Shown: in pieces, positions 46,390 through 55,965 of the stretch | How positions within the stretch are numbered: position 1 is the first letter of the stretch | Layout: the number at the start of each line of letters is the position of its first letter | The notes under the pieces: model-generated | What the model was told of the DNA's origin: nothing | The model's database searches: none | Seen by the model: only the letters and a program-made list of their open reading frames with translations | Made by a program: the position numbers and the translations under genes | NCBI GenBank assembly: GCA_009922615.1 | Contig: RFVF01000024.1 | Location: forward strand, 1-64,000 | DNA: 64,000 nucleotides | Reading direction: 5' to 3' | From: Pseudomonadota bacterium | GTDB lineage: Bacteria; Verrucomicrobiota; Verrucomicrobiia; Limisphaerales; SXTU01

Positions 46390-47235
46390 ATGAAAGCATT
46401 GAAATCTACCAGCCTCCTCGCGGCGGCCCTTGCGCTCGCCGTTTCCGCCCAGGCCGAAAACATCACGGTCAAAGGCTCCGACACCCTCGTTGTCCTCGCC
46501 CAGAAATGGGCCGAGGCTTACATGGGCAAGCACGCCGACACCAAGATCCAGGTTACCGGCGGCGGTTCCGGCACCGGCTTCGCCGCGTTGCAAAACAAGA
46601 CCACCGACCTCGCCAATGCCTCGCGCAAGATCAAGCCGGCGGAGATCACCACCTGCATCAAGGCCTTCGGCAAGCGCCCGACGGAATACAAGGTGTGTCT
46701 CGACGGCCTCTCTGTGTTTGTCAGTGCCGACAACGCGGTGAAGGAGCTCACTGTTGCGCAGATCGCCGACATCTTCAACGGCAAGACCAAGAACTGGAAG
46801 GAAGTGGGCGGCGCGGATGCTCCTATCACCGTCTATAGCCGCGAGAATAGCTCGGGCACGTATGAGTTCTTCAAGGAGAACGTGCTGCAGGGCAAGGATT
46901 TCGCCTCCAGCGCGCAGACTATGCCGGGCACGGCGGCGGTCTTGCAGGCCGTGGCCAAGGACAAAAACGGCATCGGCTACGGCGGCGCAGCCTACGGCGC
47001 GGGTGCGAAGCACTTGGCCGTGAAGAAGGACGACGCCTCGCCCGCCATTGAGCCGACCGAGGACAACGTCATCAAGGGCTTGTATCCCATCTGGCGTTAC
47101 CTCTACGTGTATGTGAACCCGGCGCTCGACAAGGGCGAAGTCGCCAAATACCTCACGTGGATCCGCAGCGACGAAGGGCAGAAAATTGTGAAGGACGTGG
47201 GCTACTTCCCGCTGCCCAAGAACCTGCGGGAGTAA
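46390..47235 (+). CDS. pstS: Phosphate ABC transporter substrate-binding protein
   Basis: ITVKGSDTLVVLAQKWAEAY...VTGGGSGTGFAALQNKTTDLANASRKIK...IFNGKTKNWKEVGG...RENSSGTYEFFKE. Confidence 0.9.
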   Translation: MKALKSTSLLAAALALAVSAQAENITVKGSDTLVVLAQKWAEAYMGKHADTKIQVTGGGSGTGFAALQNKTTDLANASRKIKPAEITTCIKAFGKRPTEYKVCLDGLSVFVSADNAVKELTVAQIADIFNGKTKNWKEVGGADAPITVYSRENSSGTYEFFKENVLQGKDFASSAQTMPGTAAVLQAVAKDKNGIGYGGAAYGAGAKHLAVKKDDASPAIEPTEDNVIKGLYPIWRYLYVYVNPALDKGEVAKYLTWIRSDEGQKIVKDVGYFPLPKNLRE

Positions 47236-47275
47236 GTTGGGTTTCTTGATCGTTTGTTCCTCCTGCGACCACTTG

Positions 47276-47318
47276 GGGCGGGCGAAAGACTGTGCATTGT
47301 CCTTCGCCTGCCCTTTTC
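47276..47318 (+). terminator. Terminator-like hairpin after pstS
   Basis: GGGCGGGCGAAAGAC-tgtgcatt-GTCCTTCGCCTGCCC TTTT. Confidence 0.65.
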
Positions 47319-47391
47319 GACTTGAAGCAGCCCATTTTGTTTCCGGCTCGTAACTAGCCTTCCGCTTGCGGTTCACCTACTCTCGCTGCCC

Positions 47392-48576
47392 GTGACGAAC
47401 GTCCCGCACAACGCCAAGCGCACCGTCGGATGGATGGGTATTCATCGTGGCCACAAGGCGCGGCCCGTCGAGTGGCTGGCGGAGAAGTTTATCTATCTGA
47501 TCTCGCTCACGGCGATCTTGATGGTGTTCCTCATCTTCGTGTTCGTTGCGCGCGAGGCGATGCCGCTAGTGATGGGCAAGATGAACAGCGCCGCCGCGAG
47601 GCCGGTCATCGCGGCGAAGGAGATGGACAAGCTCAAGCCCGACGAGTTGCGGGACTACCTCGGCTTGACGGCGAAGGAGTTTCAACAGCTCGACAAGGAG
47701 GCGCTCACGGCGCTCATGGAGGTGCGCGAGGAAGAGGCCAAGGAAGCCCCCAAGGACAAGGACGCCACCGTGAACACCACGGAATGGAAGTATCTCCTTG
47801 GTGCGCACCATTGGTCCGACAGCCGCCCCGAGGATCGCTACGTGTGGCAGCCCATCGGGCGTATCCACAAATACAATCTCTGGCCGCTCATTATTGGCAG
47901 CCTCAAGACCACCATCGTCGCGTTGCTCTTCAGCGTGCCGCTCGCGCTCGCAGCGGCCATCTATGTGTCGCAGCTTTCGTCGCCATCGCTGAAGGAGTGG
48001 CTCAAGCCAGCGATTGAACTGCTTTCCGGCGTGCCGTCGGTAGTGCTGGGCTTTTTCGGGCTGATCGTGATGGCGACGTTTCTTCAGGGAACATTCGGCT
48101 ATCAGTCGCGGCTGAACGCGTTCGTCGCGGGCATCGCGCTGGGGCTGGCGGTGATCCCCGTCGTCTTCTCCATCGCCGAGGACGCGCTGACGAGCGTGCC
48201 GCGCAGCTACACGCAGGCGGCGCTGGCGCTCGGGGCTTCGAAGTGGCAGGCGGCGTGGCAAATCGTCCTGCCGGCGGCCGCGCCGGGAGTGTTCGCGGCG
48301 GTGGTGTTGGGCTTTGGCCGCGCGATCGGCGAGACGATGGTCGTCCTCATGGCCAGCGGCAACGCCAGCATTATGTCGCTCAGTCTCTTCGACTCCACGC
48401 GTTCCATCACCGCGACGATCGCGGCGGAACTGGCCGAGGCGGTCTTCGGCGGGCACCACTACCGGATGCTGTTCCTCATCGGGGCGATGCTCTTCATCGT
48501 GACCTTTCTTACGAACCTCGCGGGCGACCTCATCATGCACCGGCTCAAGGGGCGACTGGAGGGAAGGGCCAAATGA
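47392..48576 (+). CDS. pstC: Phosphate ABC transporter permease
   Basis: LLSGVPSVVLGFFGLIVMA, ALTSVPRSYTQAALALGASKWQAAWQIVLPAAAPGVFAAVVLGFGRAIGETMVVLMASGN. Confidence 0.9.
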   Translation: MTNVPHNAKRTVGWMGIHRGHKARPVEWLAEKFIYLISLTAILMVFLIFVFVAREAMPLVMGKMNSAAARPVIAAKEMDKLKPDELRDYLGLTAKEFQQLDKEALTALMEVREEEAKEAPKDKDATVNTTEWKYLLGAHHWSDSRPEDRYVWQPIGRIHKYNLWPLIIGSLKTTIVALLFSVPLALAAAIYVSQLSSPSLKEWLKPAIELLSGVPSVVLGFFGLIVMATFLQGTFGYQSRLNAFVAGIALGLAVIPVVFSIAEDALTSVPRSYTQAALALGASKWQAAWQIVLPAAAPGVFAAVVLGFGRAIGETMVVLMASGNASIMSLSLFDSTRSITATIAAELAEAVFGGHHYRMLFLIGAMLFIVTFLTNLAGDLIMHRLKGRLEGRAK

Positions 48577-49523
48577 ATCCCGCTACGGCCTCATCGAACA
48601 AGCTCGACTTTCGCTCGCGCGGCTTCGACTTCGTTTCGTTTGCCTTCACCAGCCTCACCGGGCTGGCGACGCTGCTCATCCTCGCGATCCTTGCCATCAT
48701 CCTCGCCAACGTCGTGTGGCATGGCTGGGGCACGTTCTCGTGGCGCTTCGTCACGGGCAGTGCCGATCAAGACATGTTCGATGTGAACAAGGCGGGCATC
48801 CTCCCGATGGTCATCGGCACCGCGCTGCGCGTGCTGGTCATGACGCTCTTCGTGGTGCCCATCGGCGTCATCACGGCGGTCTATCTCACCGAATACGCGC
48901 AGTCCACCGCAGTCACCACGCGCATCATTCGCGGCGCAGTGAACAATCTTGCTGGCGTGCCAAGCATCGTCTTCGGCCTGTTCGGCCTCGGCTTCTTCAT
49001 CAGCTTCATCGGCGGCGCGATGGACGCGGGCCGCGCGGAGCCGCACTGGGGCAAGCCCGCGATCCTCTGGGCTTCGCTCACGCTCGCGGTGATGACGCTG
49101 CCGCTCGTCATCGTGGCCACCGAAGAATCGCTCCGCGCCATCACGCCCGGACTGCGCGAAGCGAGCCTGGCGCTCGGGGCGACCAAGCTGGAAACCATTC
49201 TCAAGATCGTCCTGCCCGAGGCGCTGCCGGGCATTCTCACTGGCGGCATTCTCGCCGTGGGCCGGGCGGGCGGTGAAGTCGCGCCCATTCTCTTCACCGG
49301 CGCGGCTTACTACATGAGAGACTTGCCCAAGGCGGCGACGGATCAATTCATGGACCTCGGCTACCACGTTTTCATCCTTAGCACGCAATCGCCAGACATC
49401 GAGAAGACCCGGCCCATCCTTTTCGCCACCGTGCTGGCGTTGCTGCTCCTAACGCTTTCGCTCAACCTCATCGCCGTCGTGGTGCGCGCCCGCGTGCGCA
49501 AGCGGATGCGCGCGGGACATTGA
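48573..49523 (+). CDS. pstA: Phosphate ABC transporter permease
   Basis: True start MNPATASSNK at ATGA overlap with pstC; NNLAGVPSIVFGLFGLGFFISF, LREASLALGATKLETILKIVLPEALPGILTGGILAVGRAGGEVAPILFTGAAYY. Confidence 0.9.
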   Translation: MNPATASSNKLDFRSRGFDFVSFAFTSLTGLATLLILAILAIILANVVWHGWGTFSWRFVTGSADQDMFDVNKAGILPMVIGTALRVLVMTLFVVPIGVITAVYLTEYAQSTAVTTRIIRGAVNNLAGVPSIVFGLFGLGFFISFIGGAMDAGRAEPHWGKPAILWASLTLAVMTLPLVIVATEESLRAITPGLREASLALGATKLETILKIVLPEALPGILTGGILAVGRAGGEVAPILFTGAAYYMRDLPKAATDQFMDLGYHVFILSTQSPDIEKTRPILFATVLALLLLTLSLNLIAVVVRARVRKRMRAGH

Positions 49524-49544
49524 CACTCAACTCGCTTCTCTGAC

Positions 49545-50360
49545 ATGGCTGCCTTCTCCCCATCGCAAGTGACGCTCAACGCCAGCAAACCCGCCGAGGG
49601 CGCGGGCGCGCCGTTGATCCAGACCGACGGCGTCAACCTCCACTACGGCTCGTCGCACGCGCTGAAGAACATTTCCGTGACGCTCGGCGAGCGGCACGTC
49701 ACCGCGTTCATCGGCCCATCGGGCTGCGGCAAGTCCACCTTCCTCCGCTGCTTCAACCGGATGAACGATTTGATCGACTCCGTCCGCATCACCGGCTCGA
49801 TCAAAATCGGCGGGCAGGACATCTACAGTCCGGACGTGGACGTTATCGAGCTGCGCAAGCGCATCGGGATGGTCTTCCAGCGTTCGAACCCGTTCCCCAA
49901 GTCCATCTACGACAACATTACCTACGGCCTCAAGCTGCACGGCATGAAAGCGAAGTCCGACCTCGACGCCACTGTCGAGCAAAGCCTGCGGGGCGCAGCG
50001 CTGTGGGACGAGGTGAAGGACCGGTTGCACACCAGTGCGCTGGGTCTTTCCGGCGGCCAGCAGCAGCGGCTCTGCATTGCCCGCGCCATCGCCATCAAGC
50101 CGGAGATTCTCCTGATGGACGAGCCGGCCAGCGCGTTGGACCCGATCGCCACGGCGAAGATCGAGGAGCTGATTCTCGAATTGAAGAAGGACTTCACCAT
50201 CGTCATCGTCACGCACAACATGCAGCAGGCCGCGCGCATCTCCGACCACACCGCATTCTTCTACCTCGGCGAGTTGATCGAGTTTGGCACGACCGCGAAG
50301 ATTTTCACCAACCCGGCGAAGCGGCAGACGGAGGACTATGTGACCGGGAGGTTTGGATGA
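49545..50360 (+). CDS. pstB: Phosphate ABC transporter ATP-binding protein
   Basis: [25 protein letters not shown]...[43 protein letters not shown]. Confidence 0.95.
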   Translation: MAAFSPSQVTLNASKPAEGAGAPLIQTDGVNLHYGSSHALKNISVTLGERHVTAFIGPSGCGKSTFLRCFNRMNDLIDSVRITGSIKIGGQDIYSPDVDVIELRKRIGMVFQRSNPFPKSIYDNITYGLKLHGMKAKSDLDATVEQSLRGAALWDEVKDRLHTSALGLSGGQQQRLCIARAIAIKPEILLMDEPASALDPIATAKIEELILELKKDFTIVIVTHNMQQAARISDHTAFFYLGELIEFGTTAKIFTNPAKRQTEDYVTGRFG

Positions 50361-50447
50361 GCCTAACCAAGAAAGTAATTAGTGATTAGTCCGTCACCTC
50401 CGCACTCGCTACTTACCAAACTCTGATTACTAATCACTTTTCACCCA

Positions 50448-51110
50448 ATGCTTCCCCACGACCACGAATTCGCCGTCCTCAAGGAAAAACTCCTCACCAT
50501 GTCGAGTTTGGCCGCCAGCTCGCTTCAAAACGCCATCAAATCACTGGTCGAGCGGAACGACGACCTTGCCCGCCAGGTCGAGCAGGCGGACGACCAACTC
50601 GACGCGTTGGAGATTGAACTGGATGAACTCGCCATTGTGCTCCTGTCGCGCGGCCCCATAGCCAGCGATTTGCGAATGATCGCCGTCGCCATGAAGATTA
50701 CCCATGATCTGGAGCGAGTTGGCGACGAGGCCACCGCCATTGCGCGCAGCGCGGTCGAGTTGAACAAGGAGCCGCAGCTCAAGCCCTACGTGGACATCCC
50801 GCGCATGGCGACGATGGCGCTGGAGATGTTGAACGATTCGCTGGAAGCCTTCGTGAGTCGCGACACCACCCGCGCCCGCGCGGTGTTGCCGCGCGACAAG
50901 GACGTGGATGCGCTGAACAGGCAGCTACACCGCGAATTGATTTCCTACATGCTGGAACGCCCGTCTGTGGTCACCCGCGCGCTCCACCTCATGCAAGTGT
51001 CCAAGCGCATCGAACGTATCGCCGACCACGCGACGAACATTGCTGAGGAAGTGGTTTACCTCTACGAGGGTCGCGACATTCGCCACACCGGTAAGGACGC
51101 GCACGCATAG
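50448..51110 (+). CDS. phoU: Phosphate transport system regulator PhoU
   Basis: LKEKLLTMSSLAASSLQNAIKSLVERNDDLARQVEQAD...RMIAVAMKITHDLERVGDEATAIARS...ERIADHATNIAEEVVYLYEGRDIRH. Confidence 0.92.
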   Translation: MLPHDHEFAVLKEKLLTMSSLAASSLQNAIKSLVERNDDLARQVEQADDQLDALEIELDELAIVLLSRGPIASDLRMIAVAMKITHDLERVGDEATAIARSAVELNKEPQLKPYVDIPRMATMALEMLNDSLEAFVSRDTTRARAVLPRDKDVDALNRQLHRELISYMLERPSVVTRALHLMQVSKRIERIADHATNIAEEVVYLYEGRDIRHTGKDAHA

Positions 51111-51143
51111 CGGCGCGACGCCGACAACCTCCCAACACGACGG

Positions 51144-51692
51144 TCACACGAATTCGTGTTCGTGCGCCCGCACCGTCAGCACGGGGCAGGGGGCCAGCCG
51201 CACGACGCGTTCGGCCGTGCTGCCGAGGAAGAGGTGCTTTAGCCCGGTGTGCCCGTGGGTGGCGATGACGATGAGATCGGCTTCGCACTCCCGCGCGGCT
51301 GCCGTGAGTTCGGCAAACGGCTGCCCCAGGCGCGCAAGGCTCGTTGATTCCACCCCGGCGGGCACTTGGCGCTTGGCAAACTCCGTGACCGCAGTGCGGG
51401 CGAGTTTGAGGCGCTCTTGATTGGCGGTTTCCATCGCCGGCGGGATGATGATGCTCTCGGGGTAATGCACCGGTTCGACCACGTGGACGAGGATGAGCTC
51501 GGACCGGAACTGCTCGGCGAACCGCACGGCATACTTGAGGGCTTTGACGGAGAAATCCGAAAAGTCCACCGGCACGAGGATTTTCTTGAGGCGCAAATAG
51601 GACGGGACCAAATCAATAATCGGGGCGGAGGAGTTGTCCGGCCTTGGTGCGGAAGCTAATCTGGCTGGTTTGGCGGTAGTTTTCTTTTTCAT
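51144..51692 (-). CDS. Universal stress protein (UspA family)
   Basis: KKILVPVDFSDFSVKALKYAVRFAEQ...ADLIVIATHGHTGLKHLFLGSTAERVVRLAPCPVLTVR. Confidence 0.92.
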   Translation of the reverse strand: MKKKTTAKPARLASAPRPDNSSAPIIDLVPSYLRLKKILVPVDFSDFSVKALKYAVRFAEQFRSELILVHVVEPVHYPESIIIPPAMETANQERLKLARTAVTEFAKRQVPAGVESTSLARLGQPFAELTAAARECEADLIVIATHGHTGLKHLFLGSTAERVVRLAPCPVLTVRAHEHEFV

Positions 51693-51790
51693 AGCGCGTG
51701 ATGGGTTAGGCGGCTGTCAGACGATGGTTTTCGCCCGGCCAGCGGGCTGCTCGGTAATTGTCCGAAGAGTGCACTGCCTTGCCGACGAGG

Positions 51791-52369
51791 TCAACTCAGC
51801 CAGTGTTTCAAGAGACTTGACGCGGTGGGCCGCCACCAGATGGCCAGCGAAAACCGGCGGTAGTCGCCCGGGGGGATTTCGCCAGCGGCCAGCAGGGTGG
51901 CGAGGCGCTTCACGTGGTGCGGCAGGGCGCGGATGACCAGTCGGCGGTCCTCCCATTCGGCGGAGAGCCGCGCTGCCTCGTAGCGCGCGAGGCTCAGTGC
52001 CCACGCAGGATCGAGACCGTATTCCGCAGTGTGGGATTCGAGATGCTGCGCAAAGGCGATGGCATCCTCGGTGGGCCGCTGGCCCGGCGGCGGCGGGGTG
52101 ACGGCGTAGTTGCGGAAGCAGTCGGCGAATCGCTGCCCCAGCGCCTTGCGCGTGAGCGGCAGCCGCAGGGCGACCTGCGCTAGCCGACGGGTGCGCAGCA
52201 GCCGGGCAAACTGGCGCATCTGCTCCTGATGAATTGCGCTCAACGTCTCTGCGGCCACCGTTAATCCTTCGTGGGCCGCCACGCGGGCCGGGTCCCCGAA
52301 GAATTTCTCGCGGAACTCGCGGTCGGTCGCCAGCCGGGCGACGAGCTTTTGCTGGAGCGCTAGTTCCAT
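51791..52369 (-). CDS. DUF692-partner protein (DUF2063/BufC-like or related recognition protein)
   Basis: Start MELALQQKLVARLATDREFREKFFGDPARVAAHEGL within the longer track ORF; start overlaps the DUF692 stop. Confidence 0.6.
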   Translation of the reverse strand: MELALQQKLVARLATDREFREKFFGDPARVAAHEGLTVAAETLSAIHQEQMRQFARLLRTRRLAQVALRLPLTRKALGQRFADCFRNYAVTPPPPGQRPTEDAIAFAQHLESHTAEYGLDPAWALSLARYEAARLSAEWEDRRLVIRALPHHVKRLATLLAAGEIPPGDYRRFSLAIWWRPTASSLLKHWLS

Positions 52370-53220
52370 CGCTTGTGGTGCCGGCCGATGGCCCGGGCGC
52401 GTTCGACTTCCCAGAGGATCTCGGGCAGGGGCGGCAGGTTGTCGTCCCGTTCCAAGCAGATGCAGCGCACGGGCGCACGGCTGACGGCGTGGTCGAGCAA
52501 TTGCCAGATGCTTTCCGGCACGGCTTGCGTGCGGCTGTCGATCAGGCGGCCTTTGGACTCGTGTGCGCCGGAGAAATGCACCTGCACCACGCGTTCGAGC
52601 GGGAGCTTTTCGATGAAGTTCGCCGGGCTGGTCCCGTGGTTCGTGCTGTTGGCGTGGATGTTTGTCACGTCCAGCAACAAGCCGCAGCCGCTGTGGTGCA
52701 GCACTTGCGTGATGAACGTGGGTTCGTCCATCTCCGCCCCGGGCCAGATCAACGGCGAGCAGACATTTTCCAAAATCAGCGGCGTGGCGATGGCTCGGCG
52801 CGCCGTGATGATGTTTCGGGTCATCGTCTCGACCGCTTCCTTGGTGAACGGAAGCGGCGCCGGATGGCCGAGGTGAATTCCACCCGCGCGGGTAAAGCCG
52901 ATGTGCTCGCTCCACCACGGCGCGGCGACGCGTTTGAGCAAAAGATAAACCTTCTCCAAATAAGCTTCATCCAGGCCCTCCGCGCTGCCGAGCGAGAGGT
53001 TTGTGAAGTGCGGGACGACGGTGAAGTGCTCCATCAGCAGCGCCAGTTCATCGAGCTTCTCTGGCGGCGCATCCAAGTAGAGGTCGCCAATGATCTCGAT
53101 GAAATCCACTTCCGACTGCCGCTGCAACAGCTCGTCGCGGAACGGGCGACGGTAGCTCAACCCCGCGCCCAGGCGCGGCAGATTGGCGAGCAGGCTGGTT
53201 ATTTCAGTCTTGCGGCCCAC
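52360..53220 (-). CDS. DUF692 family (MNIO) protein, MbnB/TglH/BufB-like
   Basis: LGAGLSYRRPFRDELLQRQSEVDFIEIIGDLYLD...VPHFTNLSLGSAEGLD...WWSEHIGFTRAGG...LILENVCSPL...LLLDVTNIHANSTNHG...VVQVHFSGAHESKGRLIDSRTQAVPESIWQLL. Confidence 0.88.
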   Translation of the reverse strand: MGRKTEITSLLANLPRLGAGLSYRRPFRDELLQRQSEVDFIEIIGDLYLDAPPEKLDELALLMEHFTVVPHFTNLSLGSAEGLDEAYLEKVYLLLKRVAAPWWSEHIGFTRAGGIHLGHPAPLPFTKEAVETMTRNIITARRAIATPLILENVCSPLIWPGAEMDEPTFITQVLHHSGCGLLLDVTNIHANSTNHGTSPANFIEKLPLERVVQVHFSGAHESKGRLIDSRTQAVPESIWQLLDHAVSRAPVRCICLERDDNLPPLPEILWEVERARAIGRHHKRWN

Positions 53221-53341
53221 GCAGTGGTGAACAACTTCAGTCGGCGTGACCGACCATCCGGGCTTGGGTTGGGGTGAGATTCACGGGCCGAATCCTCGCC
53301 GTCCCACTGGTTCAAGCCAAGGAAAACTTCTGGGGCCGGCA

Positions 53342-54751
53342 TCACCGCAGTCGTGGCAGGCTCGCGGCCGCGACGGCCTGGCCGTGGCGTTTGTCCTGCT
53401 CGTCCGGGACGTGGAATTGCAGGCGTGCGGCGAGATCGGGGAACTCGGTTTGCAGCACGGCCTTGGCGCCGGCGATGATGACATCGCCGCCCGCGCCGCT
53501 GGTGACGCGGCCGAGGATGAGCAGATGGCGGAAGTCGTAATAGTCCGCGTAGTGCGCGACTGCGTAGCCAAGGTAGGTGCCGAGGGTCTCGTAAATCTTC
53601 CGGGCACGGGGATCACCGGCTTTCATCAGCGACTGCACCAGCTTGAGCTGCTCGGGCAGCGGGAGCTTCGTGTCGGGCTCGATGCCGGACGCGGGCAGCA
53701 AGCGCCCGACCGCTTGCTGCGAGAAGTATTGCGCGCCCACGCCGTAGTCGCCGCTCCACTCGTCGCACGCGGCGGCGGGGTGGTAATCCACTGGGGCGAA
53801 GGCGAGTTCGCTCAACCACGTGGTTATGTTACCGCTGGGCGTGACGTAGCCGGCGGCCTGGCTGGTGCCCATCGCGATGCCGAGGACGCCGTTCACGCCG
53901 AGCGACATCGAGCCGGCGAGGGCGGTGACTTCGCCATCGTTGGCGACCTCGAAGGGCACGCCGTTCCACGCGCGTTGCACTTCGAGGAACAGGTCTTTCA
54001 CCCGCGCGTTGAACACGTCCGGCGCGACGCCGCGGAAGAGCGAGGCGACCTTGACGCGGTTGTTCACATACACGCCCGCCGCGCTGGCGCCAATGGCGTC
54101 CACGCGGGGCAGGTGCGCGGCGGCCTTGCGGATGGAGTCCATGATGCCGTCGAAGTGATACTGCGGGTCGGGATGAAAGTAAGGGTCCCACACCGTCTCC
54201 TCGCTGAAGACCACCTTGCCGTCTTGCACGGCGGCGACCTTGCGGTCGCTGCCGCCGAGGTCGAACCCGATGCGGCAGCCGTCGAGGTGGCGGCCGAGGG
54301 CCTGCACGTTCGCGCGCTCGGGCGGCAGGCTCGCGGCATCGCACGCGATGACCGCGATGGGGTGGTCATAGACGCGTTCGCCGATGAGGTTCGAGTCGAA
54401 GCGGCCGGTGGCGGTGTCGCGGAAGTGGGCTTGAAGCTGCGCAGCGAGTTGGGCGGGGCCCGTGAAATGAAAGCGCCAGCCGCCACGCTGCCAGAGGAGG
54501 AATTTGGCAAGCCGCTCAAGGTGGCTGAAGTTCGCCGCTGCAAGCGGATGGGCAGCGGGTGCGAGTTCCGTCTGGTGGTGGAAAACGGAGCCGTCGGTTT
54601 GCTCCAGCGCGAGCGTGACGGGCACGGCGCGGCCGGTCGCGCGCACGGCGTCGCGAAAGGCGTGCGTGGCGAGCACGGCGGGGCGGAAGGCCGGGTCGAG
54701 GACCGGCGTGACGCGCGGGGCGGGCAGCGGGAGGCCGCGATTGATGTTCAT
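53342..54751 (-). CDS. ROK family protein / sugar kinase-like
   Basis: IGFDLGGSDRKVAAVQDGKVVFSEE, FEVANDGEVTALAG, LGIAMGTSQAAGYVT. Confidence 0.75.
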   Translation of the reverse strand: MNINRGLPLPAPRVTPVLDPAFRPAVLATHAFRDAVRATGRAVPVTLALEQTDGSVFHHQTELAPAAHPLAAANFSHLERLAKFLLWQRGGWRFHFTGPAQLAAQLQAHFRDTATGRFDSNLIGERVYDHPIAVIACDAASLPPERANVQALGRHLDGCRIGFDLGGSDRKVAAVQDGKVVFSEETVWDPYFHPDPQYHFDGIMDSIRKAAAHLPRVDAIGASAAGVYVNNRVKVASLFRGVAPDVFNARVKDLFLEVQRAWNGVPFEVANDGEVTALAGSMSLGVNGVLGIAMGTSQAAGYVTPSGNITTWLSELAFAPVDYHPAAACDEWSGDYGVGAQYFSQQAVGRLLPASGIEPDTKLPLPEQLKLVQSLMKAGDPRARKIYETLGTYLGYAVAHYADYYDFRHLLILGRVTSGAGGDVIIAGAKAVLQTEFPDLAARLQFHVPDEQDKRHGQAVAAASLPRLR

Positions 54752-54918
54752 GCGCGGTGGTTGTAGCGGTGTGGCGCGCGCGGTTCAAGGCCCGGGCGAC
54801 CGGACATGGATTGTCCCGTGGTTGGCAAGAGAGGGGGACTGTCAGCCAAGCCTAGGCGAGCGGGGCGGAGCTGGTGGAGGCACGCTGGCCTCGCTGGTCG
54901 AACTGCCGGCGAGTATGC

Positions 54919-55959
54919 ATGCAAATTAATCCGAACCGTTCCGCTTGGGATGTCACTGAAGATGAGTTTCCGCGTCTGGGCTCACCGGCGGACAAGCTGC
55001 GTTTCATGCTGCGTTACGCCGTTCTCGCTCCGTCAAACCGCAACTCGCAGCCGTGGTTGTTTAAGGTGCGGGGCCGGACGGTGGAGTTGTATGCGGACCG
55101 CACGCGGTCGCTCAAAGTCACCGACCCAATGGACCGGCAGTTGTTGATTAGTTGTGGTTGCGCCTTGTTTAACCTGCGCGTGGCCATGTGGCATTTCGGC
55201 TATCTCGACAACACGGTGTTGCTGCCAGCGCAGGAGTATCCCGATTTGCTCGCGCGCGTCACGCTCGGGGAAGAGGACTCCCCGACGAGCCAGCAGGAGG
55301 CATTGTTCGCCGCGATTCCGAAACGGCGCACCAATCGTCAGCATTTTAAGGATGACCCGTTGCCCGAGGGACTGAAACCGGAGCTGGTCAAGGCGGCTAC
55401 CCGGGAGCAGGCGTGGCTGCATTTCGTGGACGACCGCAAGCAGCGCAACGCCCTTGCCGACCTCATCGCCGAGGCGGAGCGATTGCAGTGGGCCGACAAG
55501 CACTTTCGCTCGGAACTGGCGTCATGGCTGCATTCGAATCATGACGCGGCTCCGGACGGCATCCCAAATTCCGCGCAGAACGCGGGTGACTTGCTCTCTG
55601 TCGCCGGGCCGATGGTAGTCCGCTCCTTTGACCTCGGCGAAGGTCAAGCCGCGAAAGATCGGGACATCGCCGCCTACTCTCCCGGGCTCGTGGTCTTGGG
55701 AACGGACAAAGATGAACCGTGGGCGTGGGTGTCAGTGGGGCAGGCGTTGGCACGCGTGCTCTTGCGTGCCCGGGTGGAGGGGGTTTCGGCCTCGTATCTG
55801 GACCATCCGATCGAGGTCGCCGCGTTGCGACCGAAGGTGACGGAGCTCATCGGTCACGGCGGTCATGCGCACATCATCCTGCGACTGGGTTTTGGTCCGA
55901 ACTTGAACCCAACGCCGCGCCGCACAGCAGCAGAGGTGCTGATGCGTCCGGAAGGGTGA
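54919..55959 (+). CDS. Nitroreductase-fold protein (Acg-like)
   Basis: LRFMLRYAVLAPSNRNSQPWLFKVRGRTVELYADRTRSLKVTDPMDRQLLISCGCALFNLRVA. Confidence 0.78.
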   Translation: MQINPNRSAWDVTEDEFPRLGSPADKLRFMLRYAVLAPSNRNSQPWLFKVRGRTVELYADRTRSLKVTDPMDRQLLISCGCALFNLRVAMWHFGYLDNTVLLPAQEYPDLLARVTLGEEDSPTSQQEALFAAIPKRRTNRQHFKDDPLPEGLKPELVKAATREQAWLHFVDDRKQRNALADLIAEAERLQWADKHFRSELASWLHSNHDAAPDGIPNSAQNAGDLLSVAGPMVVRSFDLGEGQAAKDRDIAAYSPGLVVLGTDKDEPWAWVSVGQALARVLLRARVEGVSASYLDHPIEVAALRPKVTELIGHGGHAHIILRLGFGPNLNPTPRRTAAEVLMRPEG

Positions 55960-55965
55960 GCGGAC

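Noticed and set aside
48243-48572. N-terminal extension of the pstA track ORF
   Set aside because: Out-of-frame translation of pstC; the true PstA start is at 48573
51791-52918. Full 375-aa track ORF
   Set aside because: The first half is an out-of-frame reading of the DUF692 gene; the real partner most likely starts at MELALQQ (52369)
53246-54766. 506-aa plus-strand ORF
   Set aside because: Antisense to the ROK-family gene, which has clear motifs
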